Source of the DNA: Hasllibacter sp. MH4015
Lineage (GTDB): Bacteria > Pseudomonadota > Alphaproteobacteria > Rhodobacterales > Rhodobacteraceae
Length of the DNA stretch: 64,000 nucleotides
Assembly (NCBI RefSeq): GCF_020177575.1
Contig: NZ_JAHTBK010000001.1
Coordinates: 3,302,001 to 3,366,000 of the forward strand
Direction: 5' to 3'
In this document: positions 28,737 through 39,356 of the stretch, in pieces
Numbering within the stretch: position 1 is the first letter of the stretch
How the letters are laid out: every line of letters starts with the position of its first letter
Notes under the pieces: generated by a model
What the model saw: only the letters and a program-made list of their open reading frames with translations
The model's database searches: none
Told to the model about the DNA's origin: nothing
Program-made: the position numbers and the translations under genes

Positions 28737-29891
28737 TCACGCTAACAACTCTCTCAATATCCCGTTCAGCACGAGACGACCCTGTTCGGTTGCGACCAGC
28801 CGGTTTGTCCGCTGCTCGACCAATCCAAGCTCGACCAACCCGCCAATACGAGCCTGGTCCAGCGCCCGTCCCCGCAGGGATGCATAACGAGCCATATCGC
28901 TCCCCTCGCTGAGCCGCAGGGACATCATCAAGTATTCTTCTGCGTGCTCTTTGTCAGATAGAACCTCTCTCGGCCTTTCGCCCGACCCCTCGGTCGACAC
29001 AGCGTTCATCCAAGCGTCCGGCATCTCGAACATGCGTGTCGCGTAACGCTGCCCCTGCAGCGTCAACCGTCCATGGGCGCCCGGCCCGATCCCGGCATAA
29101 TCACCGCCGCGCCAGTAGATCAAATTGTGACGCGACTGAGCAAATTCGGCGGCGTGGTTCGAAATCTCGTAGGCGGGAAGCCCCGCAGCTCCGCAAAGAT
29201 CCTGGGTCAGCGCGTACATGTCCGCGCTCAGATCGTCGTCGGGCAACCCCGCCAATCCGCCGCGCGCATGGCGCGCACCGAAGGCTGTCCCAGGCTCGAT
29301 CGTCAATTGATAGAGGGAGAGATGGCCAGTAGACAGCGTGAGGGCGTCCGCCAGCTCCGCCCCCCAGTCGGTCAGGCTTTGGTCTTGCCGCGCATAAATC
29401 AGATCGAAACTCACACGGTCGAAGCAGGCATTCGCGATCTCCAGGGCCTGGCGCGCCTCTGCCACCGAATGCAACCGCCCCAAACGGCGCAGGCCATCGT
29501 CGTCAAACGCCTGAACGCCTACGGAGACCCGGTTCACACCCGCATCCCGGAATCCCGTAAACCGCCCGGCTTCCACCGATGACGGATTTGCTTCCAGCGT
29601 GACCTCCAGATCATTGGCAATCGGCCACAGCCGTCGGATTTCCGTGAGAAAAGATGCCACGCTTTCGGGCGTCATGAGGGATGGCGTACCGCCCCCGAAA
29701 AAGACGGAATTCAAGACCCGGTCTCCGGTTTCTTCCGCAACACGACCCAATTCTGCCAGATAGGCGCTCGTCCAGCTGCCCTGATCGATCGCTAGCGCGA
29801 CATGGCTGTTGAAGTCGCAATAGGGACACTTCGCTTCGCAGAACGGCCAGTGGAGGTAGAGGCCAAAGCCGCCCGCTTGCCAATCATCCAT
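28737..29891 (-). CDS. hemW: Radical SAM heme chaperone HemW
   Basis: A 384-residue radical SAM protein, formerly called oxygen-independent coproporphyrinogen oxidase-like, now known as a heme-insertion factor. The [4Fe-4S] motif CEAKCPYC is at residues 18-25, with FFGGGTPSLM next. It has only three cysteines, CxxxCxxC, not the extra cysteine of true HemN. The start at 29891 overlaps the rdgB stop by eight bases. Confidence 0.92.
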   Translation of the reverse strand: MDDWQAGGFGLYLHWPFCEAKCPYCDFNSHVALAIDQGSWTSAYLAELGRVAEETGDRVLNSVFFGGGTPSLMTPESVASFLTEIRRLWPIANDLEVTLEANPSSVEAGRFTGFRDAGVNRVSVGVQAFDDDGLRRLGRLHSVAEARQALEIANACFDRVSFDLIYARQDQSLTDWGAELADALTLSTGHLSLYQLTIEPGTAFGARHARGGLAGLPDDDLSADMYALTQDLCGAAGLPAYEISNHAAEFAQSRHNLIYWRGGDYAGIGPGAHGRLTLQGQRYATRMFEMPDAWMNAVSTEGSGERPREVLSDKEHAEEYLMMSLRLSEGSDMARYASLRGRALDQARIGGLVELGLVEQRTNRLVATEQGRLVLNGILRELLA

Positions 29892-30495
29892 CCCCGAAGA
29901 CCTCGACAAGCTGCGCCACTGCCTTCGCCCGATGGCTGATCTTGTTCTTCTCCCACCGATCCATCTCGCCGAACGTAAGGTCATAGCCGTGGGGTTGGAA
30001 AATGGGGTCGTATCCGTGTCCCTGGTCCCCGCGCATCGGCCAGACGACCTGACCTTCCATCACACCGGGAAAGACCTCATCGTGGCCATCTGGCCAAGCC
30101 AGCACCAGGGTGCAACAGAACCGGGCCCTGCGAGGGGCAGGAACGCTCTTTGCTTCCAGCGCATCATGGGCTCGCCGCATCGCCATCTCGAAATCGCGCC
30201 CGTTCGGGGTCTCGGCCCAATCCGCGGTATAGACACCCGGTGCGCCGCCCAATGCGTCGATTTCGATACCACTGTCGTCACTTAACGCGGGAAGGTCGGT
30301 CGCCTTCGCAGCAGAATGGGCCTTGATCCGGGCATTCTCGACGAATGTCGTGCCGGTCTCTTCCGGCTCCGGCAGATCATGGTCCCTGGCACCTGTGACG
30401 GTGATCCCGAAGGGTTCAAGCAGATGTCGCATTTCATCGAGCTTGCCTTGATTGTGTGTCGCGATCAGCAACTCCCTTCCGGTGAAGCGTCGCAT
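29884..30495 (-). CDS. rdgB: dITP/XTP pyrophosphatase RdgB
   Basis: A 203-residue Ham1-type enzyme that removes deaminated purine nucleotides. THNQGKLDEM is the N-terminal binding loop; SDDSGIEIDALGGAPGVYTADW and the C-terminal KNKISHRAKA complete the active site. The start overlaps the rph stop by one base (TGATG). Confidence 0.95.
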   Translation of the reverse strand: MRRFTGRELLIATHNQGKLDEMRHLLEPFGITVTGARDHDLPEPEETGTTFVENARIKAHSAAKATDLPALSDDSGIEIDALGGAPGVYTADWAETPNGRDFEMAMRRAHDALEAKSVPAPRRARFCCTLVLAWPDGHDEVFPGVMEGQVVWPMRGDQGHGYDPIFQPHGYDLTFGEMDRWEKNKISHRAKAVAQLVEVFGDG

Positions 30496-31208
30496 CAGGC
30501 TGTCGCGGCCTTTTGCGCTGCAACAAGCTCGCCCACACCCTTTTCGGCCAGATCATGAAGCGCGTTGAATTCGTCGCGAGAGAACGTCGCGCCTTCCGCG
30601 CTGGCTTGAAGCTCCACGACCTTTCCCGCACCGGTCATGATGAAGTTGCCGTCAGTCCCGGCTTCCGAATCCTCGGGATAATCCAGATCGAGCACGGGTT
30701 GGCCCGCATAGATACCGCAAGAAACCGCCGCGATATGGTCCACGATAGGATCACTTGAAATGTCTCCGGCCTTTAACAACTTGTTGACGGCCAGCCGCAG
30801 CGCCACCCACCCCCCGGTGATCGACGCGCAGCGCGTTCCGCCATCGGCCTGTATCACGTCACAATCCACCGTGATCTGCCGTTCCCCCAGCGCGGAGCGG
30901 TCGATGCCCGCGCGCAGGGACCGCCCGATCAGGCGCTGAATTTCTTGGGTCCGCCCCGATTGCTTGCCCGCCGCCGCCTCGCGACGCATTCGCGTATGGG
31001 TCGCACGGGGCAGCATGCCATATTCGGCCGTTACCCAGCCGAGGCCGGAGTTTTTCAGGAACGGCGGCACCCGTTCTTCCAAGGTAGCCGTACACAGAAC
31101 CTGCGTGTCCCCACATTTGATCAGGCAAGAACCCTCTGCATGGCGCGTCACTCCCGTCTCGATAGAAATTGATCGCATTTCATCTAGGTTTCGACCGGAA
31201 GGGCGCAT
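30495..31208 (-). CDS. rph: Ribonuclease PH
   Basis: A 237-residue phosphorolytic 3'-5' exoribonuclease that matures tRNA 3' ends. It starts [19 protein letters not shown], with [20 protein letters not shown] and [18 protein letters not shown] following. The ATG at 31208 has CAGGAGA upstream. First gene of rph-rdgB-hemW and divergent from hrcA. Confidence 0.95.
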   Translation of the reverse strand: MRPSGRNLDEMRSISIETGVTRHAEGSCLIKCGDTQVLCTATLEERVPPFLKNSGLGWVTAEYGMLPRATHTRMRREAAAGKQSGRTQEIQRLIGRSLRAGIDRSALGERQITVDCDVIQADGGTRCASITGGWVALRLAVNKLLKAGDISSDPIVDHIAAVSCGIYAGQPVLDLDYPEDSEAGTDGNFIMTGAGKVVELQASAEGATFSRDEFNALHDLAEKGVGELVAAQKAATA

Positions 31209-31303
31209 AAATATCTCCTGCTGGAATGGCTGGCACGTTGCGGGCATAATCCGGCGACGGCCCCACCCGCAACCCTTGAATGGGTTCGGCACAAGCGAGT
31301 GAC

Positions 31304-32371
31304 ATGACGGAACAAGGCAAAATCCTGGACGAATTGAATGATCGCTCGCGCGAGGTGTTTCGCCAGGTTGTGCAAGGTTATCTGGAGACCGGCGCGCCGG
31401 TCGGGTCGCGTACCTTGACCCGCACCATGGCGGAGAAGGTTTCCGCGGCCACCGTGCGCAACGTCATGCAGGATCTCGAATATCTTGGCCTGCTCGACAG
31501 TCCCCATGTCTCCGCCGGGCGGGTACCGACCCAGCTTGGCCTGCGGATGTTCGTGGATGGCTTTCTTGAAGTCGGCGATGTCTCGAACGACGACAAGCGT
31601 GCCCTTGAAGATACGATGGGCGCAAACGCACCTGATGTGCCCGCCCTTCTGGATCGGGTCGGCTCCGCGCTGTCGGCAGCAACGCATGGTGCCAGTCTTG
31701 TTCTGGCACCAAAACACGAGGCGCCGGTCCAGCACATCGAATTCGTGCCCTTGTCCGGCGCGCAGGCCCTTGTCGTGCTCGTATTCGCGGATGGCCATGT
31801 CGAAAACCGCCTTTTTGCGCCACCTGCGGGGGTCACGCCGTCCGCCATGCGCGAAGCGGCCAACTTCCTGAACGCGCGGATCGAAGGCAAAACGGTGAGC
31901 GCCATTCGCGCGGAGCTGGAGAAGGATATCGACACGCGCCGGCGCGAAATCGACACGCTCGCCTCGGGCCTGATCGAATCCGGCCTCGCCGTCTGGGGCG
32001 ATACCGATGATGATCAAGCTGCGCGGTTGATCGTGCGGGGTCGCGCGAATCTCCTCTCCGACACGCAGGAGGCGGAGGATCTTGAACGTATCCGGCAACT
32101 GTTCGACGATCTCGAACGTAAGCGGGACATCACCGAATTTCTCGAATTGACCGAAGGCGGCGACGGTGTGCGCATTTTCATCGGCTCGGAGAACAAGTTG
32201 TTCTCACTTTCGGGTTCCTCTGTGGTGGTCTCTCCCTATATGAACGCTGATCGAAAGATTGTCGGTGCGGTGGGGGTGATCGGGCCCACGCGCCTGAACT
32301 ACGGACGTATTGTCCCGATCGTGGATTATACCGCGCAGCTGGTCGGCAAACTGATTTCGGACCGCGGGTAA
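31304..32371 (+). CDS. hrcA: Heat-inducible transcription repressor HrcA
   Basis: A 355-residue repressor that usually binds the CIRCE element of groESL. The N-terminal winged helix contains [22 protein letters not shown], then the [15 protein letters not shown] strand; the C-terminal GAF-like domain ends [18 protein letters not shown]. The start at 31304 matches [19 protein letters not shown]; its ribosome site is weak. No CIRCE repeat is visible near any gene in this window. It is followed by grpE. Confidence 0.93.
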   Translation: MTEQGKILDELNDRSREVFRQVVQGYLETGAPVGSRTLTRTMAEKVSAATVRNVMQDLEYLGLLDSPHVSAGRVPTQLGLRMFVDGFLEVGDVSNDDKRALEDTMGANAPDVPALLDRVGSALSAATHGASLVLAPKHEAPVQHIEFVPLSGAQALVVLVFADGHVENRLFAPPAGVTPSAMREAANFLNARIEGKTVSAIRAELEKDIDTRRREIDTLASGLIESGLAVWGDTDDDQAARLIVRGRANLLSDTQEAEDLERIRQLFDDLERKRDITEFLELTEGGDGVRIFIGSENKLFSLSGSSVVVSPYMNADRKIVGAVGVIGPTRLNYGRIVPIVDYTAQLVGKLISDRG

Positions 32372-32380
32372 GAGGGTAAC

Positions 32381-32953
32381 ATGGGCGAACCGAACGAAGA
32401 GCAGTTCTACGAAGACGAACATTCGGAGCAGAAGGTGACGCTGGCCGAAGACGGAACAGCGCCGGAGCTGGATGCCGGGACCGAAGCCGTGATTGCAGCA
32501 CTTGAGGCAGAGCGGGACGAATCCCGCGACCGGATGCTGCGGGCCTTGGCCGAGGCGGAGAATATGCGCAAACGGGCGGACCGGGACCGGCGCGAGGCAG
32601 AGCACTACGGCGGCTCCAAGCTGTCGCGGGACCTGCTGCCGGTCTATGACAACCTTCGTCGCGCCCTGGATGCAGCCGAGGACGCGCCCGACGATGCGGC
32701 CGGCGGCCTTGTCGAAGGTGTTCAATTGACGTTGAAGGAATTGCTGAGCGTGTTTGCCAAGCACGGGGTCACACTCGTCGCCCCCGAGATCGGAGACAGG
32801 TTCGACCCGCAACTCCACCAGGCAATGTTCGAAGCACCCGTTCCGGATACGAAAGCCGGGGACATCATCCAGGTGATGGCGGAGGGCTTTATGCTCCACG
32901 ACCGACTTCTGCGCCCGGCGCAGGTCGGTGTGTCGTCAACCCCTGCCAGCTGA
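32381..32953 (+). CDS. grpE: Nucleotide exchange factor GrpE
   Basis: A 190-residue DnaK cochaperone that releases ADP. A long acidic, coiled-coil N terminus (about 1-75) leads to DLLPVYDNLRRAL and the beta domain FDPQLHQAMFEAP with GFMLHDRLLRPAQV. It is nine bases after hrcA and converges with mutS. Confidence 0.94.
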   Translation: MGEPNEEQFYEDEHSEQKVTLAEDGTAPELDAGTEAVIAALEAERDESRDRMLRALAEAENMRKRADRDRREAEHYGGSKLSRDLLPVYDNLRRALDAAEDAPDDAAGGLVEGVQLTLKELLSVFAKHGVTLVAPEIGDRFDPQLHQAMFEAPVPDTKAGDIIQVMAEGFMLHDRLLRPAQVGVSSTPAS

Positions 32954-32959
32954 CGGAGT

Positions 32960-35596
32960 TCACGGTTCGAGCTTGGCTTTCAACTCGTAGAGCAGGTCCA
33001 AGGCATCTCGTGCCGTCATCTCATCGGGATGTACGGCGCGAAGCGTTTCTTCAACCTCCGAGGTCCTCGATGGCGTGGGCGCCGGTGCGGCGGCGATGCT
33101 GAACAAAGGCAGATCGTCGATAACGGCCTTCCGGTCGCCCCCCTCCCGCTCCCCTTTCTCAAGTGCTTCGAGCACGATCTGGGCTCGCGCGATCACCGCG
33201 TCGGGTAATCCGGCCAGCTTCGCAACCTGCACGCCATAGGACCGATCCGCTGCCCCTTCGCGCACCTCGTGCAGGAAGATCACCTCACCTTCCCACTCCT
33301 TCACCGCTACTGTTGCGTTGGTCAGCCCGTCCAGCTTCGCAGCGAGAGACGTCATTTCGTGATAGTGGGTGGCAAACAGGGCACGGCAACGGTTGGTTTC
33401 GTGCAAATGTTCCAGAGTTGCCCAAGCAATCGACAACCCGTCATAGGTCGCGGTCCCGCGACCGATCTCATCCAGGATCACCAAGGCGCGGTCGTCGGCC
33501 TGGTTCAGGATCGTTGCGGTCTCGACCATCTCAACCATGAACGTAGACCGGCCACGCGCAAGATCGTCGGATGCGCCCACACGGCTGAAGACTTGGCTGA
33601 CAATCCCGATCTTCGCCGAAGTTGCAGGCACGAAACTGCCTGTCTGAGCCAGAATCGCGATCAGCGCGTTTTGCCTTAGATAGGTCGATTTACCGGCCAT
33701 GTTTGGGCCGGTCAGCAGCATGATCGCCGCACCGTCTTTCGCTGTAAGGTCACAATGGTTGGCCACGAATGAACCACCTTCACGGGCGAGGGCCGCTTCG
33801 ACCACCGGATGACGGCCGCCCTGGATATCGAACGCCCGATCTTCGGACATTTCGGGACGGGTCCAATCGCCTTCCCGTGCGCGGCGTGCAAGACCGGCGG
33901 CAAGGTCCAGTTCCGCCAATCCGCGCGCCGCGTCGCCGATTTGATCCTGACGTTCAAGGATCGCCTGGCGCAGAGACTCGAAGAGCGTGCGTTCGATCTC
34001 AAGCGCACGGTTACCGGCATTCAAGATCTTGGTCTCGATCTCCGACAGATCAACGGTCGTGAACCGCACCGCGTTCGCCGTCGTCTGTCGGTGTATGAAT
34101 TGTGCCGACAAGGGTGGGTTCAGCATCTTGTCGGCATGGGCCGCGGTCGTTTCGATGAAATAACCAAGGACGTTGTTGTGCTTGATCTTCAGCGCGTTGA
34201 CGCCGGTGATTTCGACATATTCCGCCTGCATCGTCGCGATGACGCCGCGGCCTTCATCTCTCAGCGTTCGCGCTTCATCCAAATCCGCGCTGTAGCCAGC
34301 CGCGATCGACCCGCCATCGCGCAATTGTACCGGGGGATCGGCGACGAGCGCGGCGTCCAGTAGTTCGCAAAGATCCCCATGACCCAGCAAAGCCTCCCGT
34401 GCACTAGCGAGGGTCGACGGTAATTCCAGCTTACACAGTCGCTCCGACAAGGCCATCGCGCCGGTCAGCCCGTCTCGGATGGCGGCCAGATCCCGTGGTC
34501 CCCCGCGATCCAGCGCGAGCCGTGACAGCGCCCGGTCCAGATCGGGAATACGGCGCAGCCACGTCTCAATTTCGTCCCGAACCAGGGCATCAGAGACAAA
34601 AAATTCAACGGAATCGTGTCGGTCCCGGATCACGGCCAGATCCGTGGAAGGACCGGTCAACCGCCGTTCCAACAAGCGCGCGCCCCCGGCAGTCAGAGTG
34701 CGATCCAAGACTGACAAAAGCGAATTCGCCCGACCGCCTGACAGGGCGTGGGTCAATTCAAGATTTCGCCGCGTGGCCGTGTCCAGTTGCAACAATCGCT
34801 CTGCCGATTGTCGACGTGGTGCGCGCAGGAGCGGAAGCGCGCCCTTCTGGGTCAGTTCAAGATAGTCGATTAACGCGCCCATCGCCGACATCTCGGGCCG
34901 GTCAAAGGTGCCAAACCCCTCCAGGGTCGCCACGCCGAACAAATCCGCCAATCGCTTTTCTGCCGATGTGCTGTCGAACGAGCCGGGCGACAGCGGCGTG
35001 ATTGCCGCGCCCAACTCTTCCAACGCATCTTGGCGCGCCGCATCCATTCCGTCGGAAACGAGAACCTCTTTCGGAGCAAGCCGCGCAAGTTCGGGGCCAA
35101 GGCGCACGGCGGAACACGGCATGACCCGAAAATCACCGGTCGAGATATCGCACCAGGCTAGCGCACCCAAGCCACGCACATCGGCAAATGCCGCAAGGTA
35201 ATTGTGCCGGCGCGCCTCTAACAGCGTGTCCTCAGTCAGGGTTCCGGGCGTGACCAGGCGGACCACATCCCTGCGCACAACGGCCTTTGACCCACCGCGT
35301 TTCTTGGCGGTGGCCGGATCCTCCATCTGTTCGCAAATCGCGACACGAAATCCCTTGCGGATCAGGGTCAGCAGGTAGCTTTCCGCGGAATGGGCCGGCA
35401 CGCCGCACATGGCGATGTCGTCGCCATCGTGCTTGCCGCGCTTGGTGAGCGCGATGTCCAACGCCTCGGCCGCCGCGACCGCATCGTCGAAGAACATCTC
35501 GTAGAAATCACCCATCCGGTAGAACAGCAGCGCATCGGGATGCTGCGCCTTGATCTCCAGATATTGCGCCATCATCGGCGTTACATGCGCGTTCAT
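32960..35596 (-). CDS. mutS: DNA mismatch repair protein MutS
   Basis: An 878-residue mismatch-recognition ATPase. The mismatch-reading Phe-x-Glu motif lies in [13 protein letters not shown] (about 25-37). The core and clamp domains follow, then the ATPase with Walker [11 protein letters not shown] (about 645), Walker [11 protein letters not shown] and the helix-turn-helix near the C terminus. Length matches the family. Confidence 0.97.
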   Translation of the reverse strand: MNAHVTPMMAQYLEIKAQHPDALLFYRMGDFYEMFFDDAVAAAEALDIALTKRGKHDGDDIAMCGVPAHSAESYLLTLIRKGFRVAICEQMEDPATAKKRGGSKAVVRRDVVRLVTPGTLTEDTLLEARRHNYLAAFADVRGLGALAWCDISTGDFRVMPCSAVRLGPELARLAPKEVLVSDGMDAARQDALEELGAAITPLSPGSFDSTSAEKRLADLFGVATLEGFGTFDRPEMSAMGALIDYLELTQKGALPLLRAPRRQSAERLLQLDTATRRNLELTHALSGGRANSLLSVLDRTLTAGGARLLERRLTGPSTDLAVIRDRHDSVEFFVSDALVRDEIETWLRRIPDLDRALSRLALDRGGPRDLAAIRDGLTGAMALSERLCKLELPSTLASAREALLGHGDLCELLDAALVADPPVQLRDGGSIAAGYSADLDEARTLRDEGRGVIATMQAEYVEITGVNALKIKHNNVLGYFIETTAAHADKMLNPPLSAQFIHRQTTANAVRFTTVDLSEIETKILNAGNRALEIERTLFESLRQAILERQDQIGDAARGLAELDLAAGLARRAREGDWTRPEMSEDRAFDIQGGRHPVVEAALAREGGSFVANHCDLTAKDGAAIMLLTGPNMAGKSTYLRQNALIAILAQTGSFVPATSAKIGIVSQVFSRVGASDDLARGRSTFMVEMVETATILNQADDRALVILDEIGRGTATYDGLSIAWATLEHLHETNRCRALFATHYHEMTSLAAKLDGLTNATVAVKEWEGEVIFLHEVREGAADRSYGVQVAKLAGLPDAVIARAQIVLEALEKGEREGGDRKAVIDDLPLFSIAAAPAPTPSRTSEVEETLRAVHPDEMTARDALDLLYELKAKLEP

Positions 35597-35708
35597 CGGT
35601 CATCCCCCGCGCCGAATCTACGCAACGCCGCGCCCGGTTTGAAGCGCAATCGGTTGCCCCCGAAGCCCGCGCCCGGCTATCAACCAAAAACCGGGACCGG
35701 AGGAACAC

Positions 35709-37973
35709 ATGGCGGACAAGCAAAAGATCACCCGCGAGGAAGCGCTGGCCTATCATCTGGAGCCGACGCCCGGAAAGATTGATATTAATGCGTCGACACC
35801 GATGGCCACGCAACGCGACCTGTCGCTTGCCTATTCGCCGGGTGTCGCGGTGCCGTGCGAGGTGATCGCTGAAAAGCCCGAAACGGCCTACGATTATACA
35901 TCCAAGGGCAACATGGTTGCCGTGATCTCGAACGGAACGGCTGTGTTGGGGCTCGGGAACCTTGGCGCGCTGGCGTCCAAGCCGGTGATGGAAGGCAAGG
36001 CGGTTCTCTTCAAACGGTTCGCTGACGTGAACTCCATCGACATCGAACTGGATACCGAAGATGTCGATGAATTCGTCAACGCTGTGAAACTGATGGGCCC
36101 GTCCTTTGGTGGCATCAACCTCGAAGACATCAAGGCGCCCGAATGTTTCATGATCGAGCAGCAGCTCAAGGAGCTGATGGATATCCCGGTCTTCCATGAC
36201 GACCAGCACGGGACAGCCGTGATTTGCGCGGCGGGCTTGATCAACGCGCTGCATCTTTCGGGCAAGAAGATCGAGGATTGCCGCATTGTCTTGAACGGTG
36301 CCGGTGCCGCGGGGATTGCCTGTATCGAATTGCTCAAATCCATGGGCGCGCGTCACGAAAACTGCATCGTCTGCGATACGAAAGGCGTGATCTACCAAGG
36401 CCGGACCGAAGGTATGAACCAGTGGAAGTCCGGTCACGCCATCGCCACCAAGTTACGGACATTGGAAGAGGCGATGGAGGGTGCGGACGTGTTTCTCGGC
36501 GTCTCCGTCAAGGGTGCCGTGACGCCGGACATGGTGAAGGCGATGGCCGACAACCCAGTCATTTTCGCCATGGCCAACCCGGACCCGGAGATCACGCCGG
36601 AGGAAGCGCAAGCCGTCCGCGCCGATGCGATTGTTGCAACGGGACGGTCGGATTATCCGAACCAGGTGAACAACGTCCTAGGCTTCCCTTACCTTTTCCG
36701 TGGCGCGCTGGATGTTCATGCCCGGGCCATCAATGACGAGATGAAGATTGCCTGCGCCCGCGCGCTGGCGGAACTGGCGCGGGAGGATGTGCCGGACGAG
36801 GTCGCGATGGCCTATGGCCGCAAGCTCAGTTTCGGGCGGGACTATATCATTCCCACGCCCTTTGATCCCCGGCTGATTTACACGATCCCACCCGCCGTCG
36901 CGAAGGCTGGAATGGACACCGGTGCCGCACGCAGGCCGATTATTGACCTCGATAATTATGCCAAGGAGCTTCAGGCGCGGATGGACCCGACCTCCTCCAT
37001 CCTTCAGGGCGTCTATGCCCGTGCACGAAATGCGCAGGCGCGGATGATCTTCGCCGAAGGGGACGATGTGCGCGTGTTGCGCGCGGCGGTCGCGTACCAG
37101 CGGCAGGGTTTGGGTCGGTCGCTGATCGTGGGACGGGATGCGGATGTTCGGGAACGGCTGGACGAGGCGGGGCTTGGCGACGCGGCGCGCGAGTTGGAAA
37201 TCGTGAATGCTGCAAACACGCGGCATTTGGAGACCTACAAGGATTTCCTCTACGATCGGTTGCAACGGAAGGGATTTGATCGACAGGACATCCATCGCCT
37301 TGCCGCGCGGGACCGCCATGTCTTTGCATCCCTCATGCTGGCCCACGGCCACGGCGATGCCTTGGTGACGGGGGCCACGCGCAAGTCGGCCCATGTGCTT
37401 GATCTTATAGGGAAAGTGTTCGACACGCGCGCCGAGGACGGGGCCGTGGGCGTGACCGCGTTGATCAACAAGGGGCGCATCGTCCTGATCGGTGACACGC
37501 TGGTGCATGAATGGCCGTCGGATCAGGATCTGGCGCTCATCGCGGAGCGCGGGGCGCAGGTGGCGCGAGGGTTGGGCCTGGAGCCTCGGGTCGCGTTCGT
37601 GAGCTTTTCCACCTTCGGGTACCCCGTCAGCGAACGGGCGGAAAAGATGCACAAGGCAGCGGCCGTTCTGGACCGGACCGGGGCGGACTTCGAATACGAG
37701 GGAGAGATGACGGTGGACGTTGCCTTGAACCCCGCAACGCGGGAGCAGTACCCGTTCAACCGCCTGTCCGGACCCGCGAATGTCCTTGTTGTGCCCGCAC
37801 GGCATTCGGCCTCGATCAGTGTGAAGTTGATGCAGGAGATGGCCGGCGCGACGGTCATCGGACCAATCCTGACGGGGCTGGATCGACCGGTTCAGATCGC
37901 GTCGACCGTCGCGACGGCAAACGATATTCTGAACATCGCGGTCATGGCGGCCTGCGAGATAGGGCAGGTTTGA
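35709..37973 (+). CDS. maeB: NADP-dependent malic enzyme (MaeB type, with phosphotransacetylase-like domain)
   Basis: A 754-residue two-domain protein. The N-terminal malic enzyme (about 1-430) decarboxylates malate to pyruvate, with SLAYSPGVAVPCE, FHDDQHGTAVICAAG and the Rossmann motif LNGAGAAGIA. The C-terminal about 320 residues resemble phosphotransacetylase (FAEGDDVRVLRAA through ILTGLDRPVQI) and probably bind acetyl-CoA as a regulator. GGAGGAAC precedes the ATG. mutS diverges upstream. Confidence 0.95.
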   Translation: MADKQKITREEALAYHLEPTPGKIDINASTPMATQRDLSLAYSPGVAVPCEVIAEKPETAYDYTSKGNMVAVISNGTAVLGLGNLGALASKPVMEGKAVLFKRFADVNSIDIELDTEDVDEFVNAVKLMGPSFGGINLEDIKAPECFMIEQQLKELMDIPVFHDDQHGTAVICAAGLINALHLSGKKIEDCRIVLNGAGAAGIACIELLKSMGARHENCIVCDTKGVIYQGRTEGMNQWKSGHAIATKLRTLEEAMEGADVFLGVSVKGAVTPDMVKAMADNPVIFAMANPDPEITPEEAQAVRADAIVATGRSDYPNQVNNVLGFPYLFRGALDVHARAINDEMKIACARALAELAREDVPDEVAMAYGRKLSFGRDYIIPTPFDPRLIYTIPPAVAKAGMDTGAARRPIIDLDNYAKELQARMDPTSSILQGVYARARNAQARMIFAEGDDVRVLRAAVAYQRQGLGRSLIVGRDADVRERLDEAGLGDAARELEIVNAANTRHLETYKDFLYDRLQRKGFDRQDIHRLAARDRHVFASLMLAHGHGDALVTGATRKSAHVLDLIGKVFDTRAEDGAVGVTALINKGRIVLIGDTLVHEWPSDQDLALIAERGAQVARGLGLEPRVAFVSFSTFGYPVSERAEKMHKAAAVLDRTGADFEYEGEMTVDVALNPATREQYPFNRLSGPANVLVVPARHSASISVKLMQEMAGATVIGPILTGLDRPVQIASTVATANDILNIAVMAACEIGQV

Positions 37974-38047
37974 TCGCGCGATTGCCGCGCGGATACCCTT
38001 TTGCGATCCTGTGACCTCTCCGCATCGACCGACATGCGGGCAAGAAA

Positions 38048-38076
38048 AAACCCCCGTCCTGAACTGGCGGGGGTTT
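38048..38076 (-). terminator. Rho-independent terminator after dnaJ
   Basis: A perfect nine-base stem (38048-38056 pairs with 38068-38076, AAACCCCCG/CGGGGGTTT) with an 11-base loop. On the minus strand it ends in a run of T residues (GGGGGTTTTTTC), so it should stop dnaKJ transcription. On the plus strand the tail is shorter, but it may also serve the convergent maeB. Confidence 0.8.
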
Positions 38077-38116
38077 CCGTTTGCGTCGAACGACGCCTCT
38101 CATACAGCCAACGGGA

Positions 38117-39286
38117 TCATTCCTTGATCGAATCCCAGAAGCTTTTGACCTTGTCGAAAAAGCCTGATGCGTTCGGATTGTTCGACTTCTTCAGGCTCTC
38201 GTCGAGTTGCTTGAGCAGGTCGCGTTGATCGCCGGTCAGGTTCACCGGCGTTTCCACCATCAGCTCGATATACATGTCGCCTTCGGCCGCGCCGCGCAAC
38301 GCAGGCATGCCTTTGCCCCGCAAGCGCATTTGCCGCCCGGATTGCGAGCCTTCGGGCACCCGCACGCGAGAGCGGCCACCGTCAATCGTCGGCACTTCGA
38401 TCTCCCCACCCAAGGCGGCTGAGACCATGGAAACCGGTACGCGGCAGAACAGGTCAAGACCGTCGCGCTGGAACAGTGCATGATCGGCCACTTCCACGAA
38501 GATGTAGAGGTCCCCGGTCGGGCCGCCACGCAGGCCCGCTTCACCTTCACCGGACAGGCGGATGCGGGTACCCGTTTCAACACCTGCCGGAATGTTCACG
38601 CTCAACGCACGTTCTTTTTCTTGGCGTCCGGCGCCACCACAGGTGCGGCACGGGTTTTTGACGATCTGACCGATGCCGGAACAGGTCGGGCATGTCCGCT
38701 CCACCGTGAAGAAGCCCTGTTGCGCACGCACTTTGCCGATGCCGGAACAGGTCGGGCAGGTCTGCGGTTCTGCCCCCGCCTCCGACCCGGTGCCGTCGCA
38801 AGAGGTACAGGCAACGGAAGACGGCACTGTGATCTGCTTGGTGAGGCCGGTATACGCCTCCTCCAGCGAAATTTTCAGGTTATAGCGCAGGTCCGAGCCG
38901 CGTGATGCGCGGTTGCGTCCACCGCCGCGTCCACCGCGTTGCTGGCCACCCATGAAGTCGCCGAACAGATCCTCGAACACGTCCGAGAACGCGGAGGCGA
39001 AATCGCCCTGACCTTGCGCGCCGCCATAGCCGCCGGCCCGTGGACCGCCCGCCATGCCGCCGTCGAATGCCGCATGTCCGAACCGATCATAAGCCGCCTT
39101 CTTGTCTGCGTCCTTCAGGACGTCATAAGCTTCGTTCGCTTCTTTGAACTGGGCCTCAGCGTCGGGGTTGTCGGCGTTGCGGTCGGGATGCAGTTCCTTG
39201 GCCTTCTTGCGATAGGCCTTCTTGATCTCGTCTGCACCGGCGCCCTTGGCGACACCTAGCACGTCATAGTAATCGCGTTTTGCCAT
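38117..39286 (-). CDS. dnaJ: Chaperone protein DnaJ
   Basis: A 389-residue Hsp40. The J domain (1-70) contains the HPD tripeptide in KELHPDRN. A Gly-rich linker follows, and then four zinc motifs [24 protein letters not shown] and CRTCGGAG, before the C-terminal substrate domain. It lies 70 bases after dnaK with a hairpin between. Confidence 0.97.
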   Translation of the reverse strand: MAKRDYYDVLGVAKGAGADEIKKAYRKKAKELHPDRNADNPDAEAQFKEANEAYDVLKDADKKAAYDRFGHAAFDGGMAGGPRAGGYGGAQGQGDFASAFSDVFEDLFGDFMGGQQRGGRGGGRNRASRGSDLRYNLKISLEEAYTGLTKQITVPSSVACTSCDGTGSEAGAEPQTCPTCSGIGKVRAQQGFFTVERTCPTCSGIGQIVKNPCRTCGGAGRQEKERALSVNIPAGVETGTRIRLSGEGEAGLRGGPTGDLYIFVEVADHALFQRDGLDLFCRVPVSMVSAALGGEIEVPTIDGGRSRVRVPEGSQSGRQMRLRGKGMPALRGAAEGDMYIELMVETPVNLTGDQRDLLKQLDESLKKSNNPNASGFFDKVKSFWDSIKE

Positions 39287-39311
39287 GGTTTTCCTTTCCG
39301 GAAACGCATGA

Positions 39312-39338
39312 ACCGGCCCGCTTTAAGGGCGGACCGGT
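39312..39338 (-). other. Hairpin between dnaK and dnaJ
   Basis: A ten-base stem (39312-39321 pairs with 39329-39338, ACCGG-CCCGC against GCGGACCGGT) with one mismatch and a seven-base loop. No U-tract follows in the message, so it is more likely a processing, stability or partial attenuation element that lowers dnaJ relative to dnaK. That is inference. Confidence 0.4.
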
Positions 39339-39356
39339 CGCATGGGTCTTACGCGA

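Noticed and set aside
31209-31303. CIRCE element in the rph-hrcA gap
   Set aside because: No TTAGCACTC-N9-GAGTGCTAA-like repeat is present.
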